From: Clostridia bacterium | GTDB lineage: Bacteria > Bacillota > Clostridia > Oscillospirales > CAG-272 | Length of the DNA stretch: 7,955 nt | Assembly: GCA_017453085.1 (NCBI GenBank) | Contig: JAFTKV010000295.1 | Span: forward strand, 1-7,955 | Direction: 5' to 3' | Part shown: piece after piece, positions 5,114 through 7,955 of the stretch | Position numbering within the stretch: position 1 is the stretch's first letter | How the letters are laid out: the number at the start of each line of letters is the position of its first letter | The notes under the pieces: generated by a model | Told to the model about the DNA's origin: nothing | What the model saw: only the letters and a program-made list of their open reading frames with translations | Databases searched by the model: none | Translations under genes and position numbers: made by a program

Positions 5114-5454
5114 ATGGACGTAAAGTTACCGAAGAGAAAACGGCTGAGATTAAAGCATTATGATTATAGTATGCCCGGTGCTTATTTCATAACGATCTGC
5201 ACGCATAACCGAAGATGCATATTATCTCACATCGTAGGGGCGATTCGTGAATCGACCCTACGATGTCGGTCGGTGATTTCTAAAGCGGTTGGGTATATCA
5301 AAATGAACGCATCTAAAGAGATACACAATAGATTGGGCAACGCTCCTTTCACGATCACATAATCCGGGATCGTCAAGACTACGAAACCATCGCAAACTAC
5401 ATCTACGAGAACCCCCGCCTATGGGAAAACGATTGCTTCTACATAAGCTCATAG
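5114..5454 (+). pseudogene. Remnant of a REP-associated tyrosine transposase (RAYT, IS200-like Y1 family)
   Basis: Intact RAYTs are Y1/HUH transposases of roughly 150-200 residues that act on REP elements. Here the N-terminal part is clear (KLPKRKRLRLKHYDYSMPGAYFI, then TICTHNRRCILSHIVG, to about residue 43). It is followed, after a GTAG-headed palindrome, by C-terminal-type sequence (VISKAVGYIKMNASKEI). The catalytic core with the HUH motif (typically MPNHxH) is missing. A second lesion near 5337 shifts the frame: the first frame stops at 5362, while another frame continues as QRSFHDHIIRDRQDYETI, then ANYIYENPRLWENDCFY, to a TAG at 5452-5454. That is a typical RAYT C-terminus. Two lesions and no strong ribosome binding site make it non-functional. 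The ATG touches the upstream TAA of the GH43 gene. Confidence 0.85.
5231..5264 (+). repeat. GTAG-headed palindrome inside the RAYT remnant
   Basis: ATCGTAGGG (5231-5239) pairs with CCCTACGAT (5256-5264). After one G/A mismatch, CGATTC pairs with GAATCG around a GT loop. This gives a 15-bp stem with GTAG immediately 5' of GGG, as in the REP-like elements at 3908-4084. It is translated in frame as VGAIRESTLR in the first part of the broken RAYT and lies where the catalytic core should be. Confidence 0.6.
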
Positions 5455-5456
5455 AA

Positions 5457-5483
5457 AACCGCCTCGGCAATGCCGAGGCGGTT
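5457..5483 (-). terminator. Strong hairpin, probable second terminator for the two-component operon
   Basis: AACCGCCTCGGC and GCCGAGGCGGTT form a perfect 12-bp stem with an AAT loop. On the minus strand it is followed by TTTTCTAT, so it can act as a backup terminator after the hairpin at 5495-5530. On the plus strand no T-run follows. Confidence 0.65.
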
Positions 5484-5494
5484 CGAACTATCGA

Positions 5495-5530
5495 AAAAGC
5501 CGTACTGCGCGCAAGCGTAGTACGGCTTTT
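5495..5530 (-). terminator. Bidirectional intrinsic terminator
   Basis: AAAAGCCGTACTGCGC pairs with GCGTAGTACGGCTTTT (16 bp, one G-T wobble) around a GCAA tetraloop. On the minus strand the stem ends in five T and closes the response regulator-kinase operon (kinase stop at 5562). On the plus strand it ends in TTTTCT and can stop transcripts from the GH43 gene and the transposase remnant. Confidence 0.85.
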
Positions 5531-5561
5531 CTAAGCACCTGAAGGATATTAACGTATCCCC

Positions 5562-6641
5562 TCACCCCGGAAGTCTCACCGTAAATGTAGTGCCCTGATT
5601 GGGGGCGGACTTCACCGTAATCGTACCCCCGCAGAGGACGGCGGAGCGCTGGGCAATGGAAAGACCGAGGCCGTTGCCCTCCGACTTGTGGGAGGTGTCC
5701 CCCTGATAGAACTTGTCGAAGATCCGCGCAGCAGTCTCCTCGTCCATGCCCGGTCCCTCGTCGATGATCTCCACCACGACCTGCCCCTCCTCCCGTCGGA
5801 GGTTGATCCGCAGCTCGCTGTGATCGGGCGCGAATTTGATGGCGTTGTTCAGCAGATTTCGCCAGACGTGGGAGAGCAGCTCCGCCGAACCCTCGTACTC
5901 GATGCATTCCAGCTCGGGAGAGAGGCACAGATCCTTCCTCACCCATTCCGACTCTAACAGCAGGATCTCGCTCCGCAGCTGCTCGTCCAGCAAAAAACGG
6001 GACTTATCGGTGACGATGGTCTGATTCTCCAGCTTGGACAGCAGCAGCACGTTGGCCGACATCCCCGCCAGCCGATCCGACTCGGCGATGATGATATCGA
6101 TATACTCCCGCCTCTGCTCCTCGGTGAGCGCCTCGTTCTGCAGCTGTCTTGCAAAGCCACGGATGGAAACAATGGGCGTTTTGAACTCGTGAGAGAAATT
6201 GTTGATAAAATCCTTTCGGAAGATCTCGTTATGCTCCAGCTCCTCCAGCATCAGATTGAAGCTGACGATCAGCTGATTCAGCTCAGATTGACTGGACTGC
6301 TCCGGGATGCGCACAGTCAGATCGCCCTTTCTGACCTGCTTAGTAGCGTTGGTCAGCTGCTTTAAGGGACGCATGGTCTTGCCCGTCCAGATGGTCAGGA
6401 ACAACATTGCCAGCAGGATGTTCAGAATAATGGGCAGGATCAAGAGCAGCGGAATAGGCATTCCGCGGATGGGCTGCAATCGGATAATATAGCCCACCAC
6501 GAACACCGAGCTGATCAGCATACCCGACAGCACCAGCAAAATCCAGGATGCCAGCACCAGCATAAATCGGAAGGGGCGCATCTTCTGCTCGATCTCTAAG
6601 CCCACACGCCCGTGACGCGACTCCGTCTTGTTTTTCTTCAT
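5562..6641 (-). CDS. Sensor histidine kinase with HAMP domain and minimal extracytoplasmic loop
   Basis: A 359-residue membrane sensor kinase partnering the response regulator encoded just upstream. Order: cytoplasmic N-terminus (about 1-24), transmembrane helix 1 (about 26-52), an outside loop of only about ten residues, transmembrane helix 2 (about 63-85), HAMP linker (86-140), HisKA dimerisation domain with phospho-acceptor His151 in NNFSHEFKTPI, then the ATPase domain with N-box RNLLNNAIKF (261-270), G1 box DEGPGM (294-299), an F-box-like FDKFYQ (308-313) and G2 box GNGLGL (322-327). All catalytic motifs are intact. With no periplasmic-type sensor domain it probably senses within the membrane or through a partner protein. 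The start at 6641 lies 24 bases after the regulator stop with a poor ribosome binding site, so translation is probably coupled. An in-frame ATG at 6581 (MRPFRF) is an alternative. The stimulus is unknown. Confidence 0.94.
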   Translation of the reverse strand: MKKNKTESRHGRVGLEIEQKMRPFRFMLVLASWILLVLSGMLISSVFVVGYIIRLQPIRGMPIPLLLILPIILNILLAMLFLTIWTGKTMRPLKQLTNATKQVRKGDLTVRIPEQSSQSELNQLIVSFNLMLEELEHNEIFRKDFINNFSHEFKTPIVSIRGFARQLQNEALTEEQRREYIDIIIAESDRLAGMSANVLLLSKLENQTIVTDKSRFLLDEQLRSEILLLESEWVRKDLCLSPELECIEYEGSAELLSHVWRNLLNNAIKFAPDHSELRINLRREEGQVVVEIIDEGPGMDEETAARIFDKFYQGDTSHKSEGNGLGLSIAQRSAVLCGGTITVKSAPNQGTTFTVRLPG

Positions 6642-6665
6642 TGTAACGATTCCGTCCGATCCTGT

Positions 6666-7340
6666 TTATTTGGAATAGACCGCTTTGTAGCCCAGCCCTC
6701 GCATAGTGATGATCTGAAAGTCGGGGCTGTCGCGGAATTTATCCCGCAGACGATTGATATGTACGTCCACCGTCCGCTCGTCGCTGGAGGAATCCATATC
6801 CCAGATCTCGTCCATCAGCTGACGGCGGGTAAAGATCTTGTTTTGGTAGGAGAGTAGCTTGAACAGCAGCAGAAACTCCTTCTGAGGCAGCTCGTAACGC
6901 TTCCCTGCCGCGGTAACGGTATAGCTGTTGTAATCCAACACCGTGTCGCCCACAGTCAGCCGCTTTTCGGACACGATCCGGGAGCGGCGGAGCAGAGCGG
7001 CGATCCGCAGGAGCATCTCCTCCTCGTCCACCGGCTTGGTCATATAGTCGTCGGTGCCGATGATAAAGCCTCGCTTCACGTCCGCAGGGGTCTCGCGGGC
7101 GGTAACCATCAGAATCGGCAAAGTACTGCCGCCGTCCCGCAGCTCCTTGGTAAATGCAAAGCCGTCCATTCTGGGCATCATCACGTCCAGAACGACCAGA
7201 TCCACGTGCTTCTGATCCAGCAGCTCCAAGGCATCCAGTCCGTCCTTGGCAGTATAGACCGAATAGCCGTGCTGCTCCAGCACGGTCTGCATCAGCCGTC
7301 TGGCGTGGGGATCGTCTTCCACTACTAATATATGAAACAT
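6666..7340 (-). CDS. OmpR/PhoB family response regulator
   Basis: A 224-residue two-domain transcription regulator. The receiver domain (about 1-118) shows acidic pocket Asp9/Asp10, phosphorylation site Asp52 in VVLDVMMPRMDG, Thr80 in MVTARE and Lys102 in MTKPVDE. The C-terminal winged-helix domain (about 125-224) has ELPQKEFLLLFKLL, the recognition-helix region DERTVDVHINRLRDKF and the wing GLGYKAVYSK. All key residues are present and the length is normal. The ATG at 7340 follows GAGGTG at good spacing. It is the first gene of an operon with the histidine kinase. The upstream region is shared with a divergent membrane protein gene, and a repeated 9-bp box there may be its own binding site (inference). 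Confidence 0.96.
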   Translation of the reverse strand: MFHILVVEDDPHARRLMQTVLEQHGYSVYTAKDGLDALELLDQKHVDLVVLDVMMPRMDGFAFTKELRDGGSTLPILMVTARETPADVKRGFIIGTDDYMTKPVDEEEMLLRIAALLRRSRIVSEKRLTVGDTVLDYNSYTVTAAGKRYELPQKEFLLLFKLLSYQNKIFTRRQLMDEIWDMDSSSDERTVDVHINRLRDKFRDSPDFQIITMRGLGYKAVYSK

Positions 7341-7372
7341 TGATTATCACCTCGTCCATAGGATACACCCGA

Positions 7373-7401
7373 AATATAAACTCTTTGTGAACTTCAGGAA
7401 A
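7373..7401 (-). promoter_or_regulatory. Tentative promoter of the two-component operon
   Basis: On the minus strand TATATT (7373-7378) is a plausible -10. The hexamer 17 bases upstream, TTTCCT (7396-7401), is a poor -35. A GTTCACAAA box (7384-7392) fills the spacer. The weak -35 suggests an activator-dependent or regulated promoter. Confidence 0.4.
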
Positions 7402-7443
7402 TATTCGTAAAAAGTCCTTGGAATTTCATATTGGGTTCACAAA
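7384..7443. promoter_or_regulatory. Paired 9-bp boxes in divergent promoter region, candidate regulator sites
   Basis: GTTCACAAA occurs once on the minus strand (7384-7392) and once on the plus strand (7435-7443), a perfect inverted repeat with 42 bases between the copies. Each copy sits 5 to 7 bases upstream of the -10-like hexamer of the promoter it faces, in the same orientation relative to that promoter. This symmetry argues for shared control of the two-component operon and the divergent membrane protein gene. Confidence 0.5.
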
Positions 7444-7456
7444 ATAAGGGTACAAT
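7428..7456 (+). promoter_or_regulatory. Tentative promoter of the divergent membrane protein gene
   Basis: TACAAT (7451-7456) is a good -10. The hexamer at the 17-base position (ATATTG, 7428-7433) is a poor -35, and TTGGGT (7431-7436) would leave only a 14-base spacer. A GTTCACAAA box lies between them. The gene's ribosome binding site AAGGAG is at about 7489-7494. Confidence 0.45.
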
Positions 7457-7502
7457 CGTGACAGAATACAGTAGCAAAGCACTTTTGCAAGGAGAACTCT
7501 TT

Positions 7503-7955
7503 ATGCGATGGATGGAAAAACTCGCCCGCTTTTTCGCGGGACGGTACGGGATCGATTCCCTTTATACTGCACTGACGGTAGTCAGCTTTACTCTGATGAT
7601 CGTGAACCTGTTCGTTGGCTCGCTGATCATCACGGCGATCGTTTTTGCGCTGATCATCTGGTCAATGTTCCGCTCGCTGTCCAGAAACATCCCCGCAAGA
7701 CAGCGGGAGAACGCGATCTTCGTCAAGCTTTGGAAGAAGATCACCTTTGGTAAGGGTCCCGTACGGAATTACCGCTCTTACGGAAATTACGGCAACGGCT
7801 ACAACGCCTATACCGGCTACCAAAACGCAGGCGGCTATCAAACCGATTACAGCGGATTTGGCGGACAGTCCGCCCCTGTGAAAAAGAAAAAGGTCAAGCT
7901 CAAAACCGACAAGGATCACTGCTTCCGCATCTGTCCCGAGTGCAAGGCGAACATT
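7503..7955 (+). CDS. Membrane protein with Tyr/Gly/Asn-rich linker and C-terminal zinc-ribbon start (partial)
   Basis: The frame is open from ATG 7503 to the window end (151 codons), so the 3' part is missing. The start is set by AAGGAGA upstream. The N-terminus MRWMEKLARFFAGRYGIDSLY resembles small clostridial membrane proteins with a MRW...GRYG start, two close transmembrane helices and a terminal zinc ribbon (family recall, not searched). Here helices cover about residues 22-39 and 41-56. A basic segment follows (RSLSRNIPARQRENAIF), then a low-complexity stretch (90-121) with eight Tyr and many Gly/Asn, then a Lys-rich run and CPEC (144-147), probably the first half of a Cys4 zinc ribbon. 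It is divergent from the two-component operon and may be its target or partner. Function unknown. Confidence 0.8.
   Translation, partial: MRWMEKLARFFAGRYGIDSLYTALTVVSFTLMIVNLFVGSLIITAIVFALIIWSMFRSLSRNIPARQRENAIFVKLWKKITFGKGPVRNYRSYGNYGNGYNAYTGYQNAGGYQTDYSGFGGQSAPVKKKKVKLKTDKDHCFRICPECKANI

Noticed and set aside
7508..7753. Plus-strand 81-codon open frame starting MDGKTRPLFRG
   Set aside because: It is a different reading frame of the membrane protein gene that starts at 7503, which has the ribosome binding site, hydrophobic helices and an uninterrupted frame to the window end.

Overview
The window looks like a chromosomal segment from an anaerobic gut Firmicute, most likely class Clostridia and in the Oscillospiraceae style. 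This is inferred from GC-rich coding sequence, strong AAAGGAGG-type ribosome binding sites, promoters with extended -10 boxes, and the protein families present. No marker gene in the window fixes the taxon.

Left part (minus strand). ilvA (threonine ammonia-lyase) and ridA (reactive enamine/imine deaminase) form a two-gene operon, with the RidA ribosome binding site overlapping the ilvA stop codon. RidA clears the unstable enamine/imine that threonine dehydratases release. The encoded IlvA has Gln where the family has its PLP-binding Lys, while every other motif looks intact. Upstream on the same strand lie a two-CBS-domain protein, a bidirectional terminator, a small membrane protein with a C-terminal domain resembling a bacterial PH domain, and a family 43 glycoside hydrolase (GH43).

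Middle part. Two unrelated-looking cytoplasmic GH43 enzymes are divergently transcribed from a 459-bp intergenic region, each with a good promoter. Between the promoters are three GTAG-headed palindromes resembling REP sequences. Two of them form a perfect 26-bp inverted repeat, a REPIN-like doublet. Directly after the stop codon of the plus-strand GH43 gene is a broken REP-associated tyrosine transposase (RAYT) gene, the kind of enzyme known to accompany REP elements. It has lost its catalytic centre and carries another GTAG-headed palindrome at the presumed deletion point. Two strong hairpins separate it from the next genes.

Right part. An OmpR-type response regulator and a histidine kinase with almost no extracytoplasmic domain form a minus-strand operon. 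Divergent from it is the start of a membrane protein with a Tyr/Gly/Asn-rich linker and the beginning of a zinc ribbon, cut by the window end. The shared intergenic region carries the same 9-bp box, GTTCACAAA, once on each strand, each copy just upstream of a -10-like element. This suggests that one regulator controls both directions.

The two observations most worth following are the REPIN-like/RAYT remnant system around the GH43 pair and the missing catalytic lysine in IlvA.
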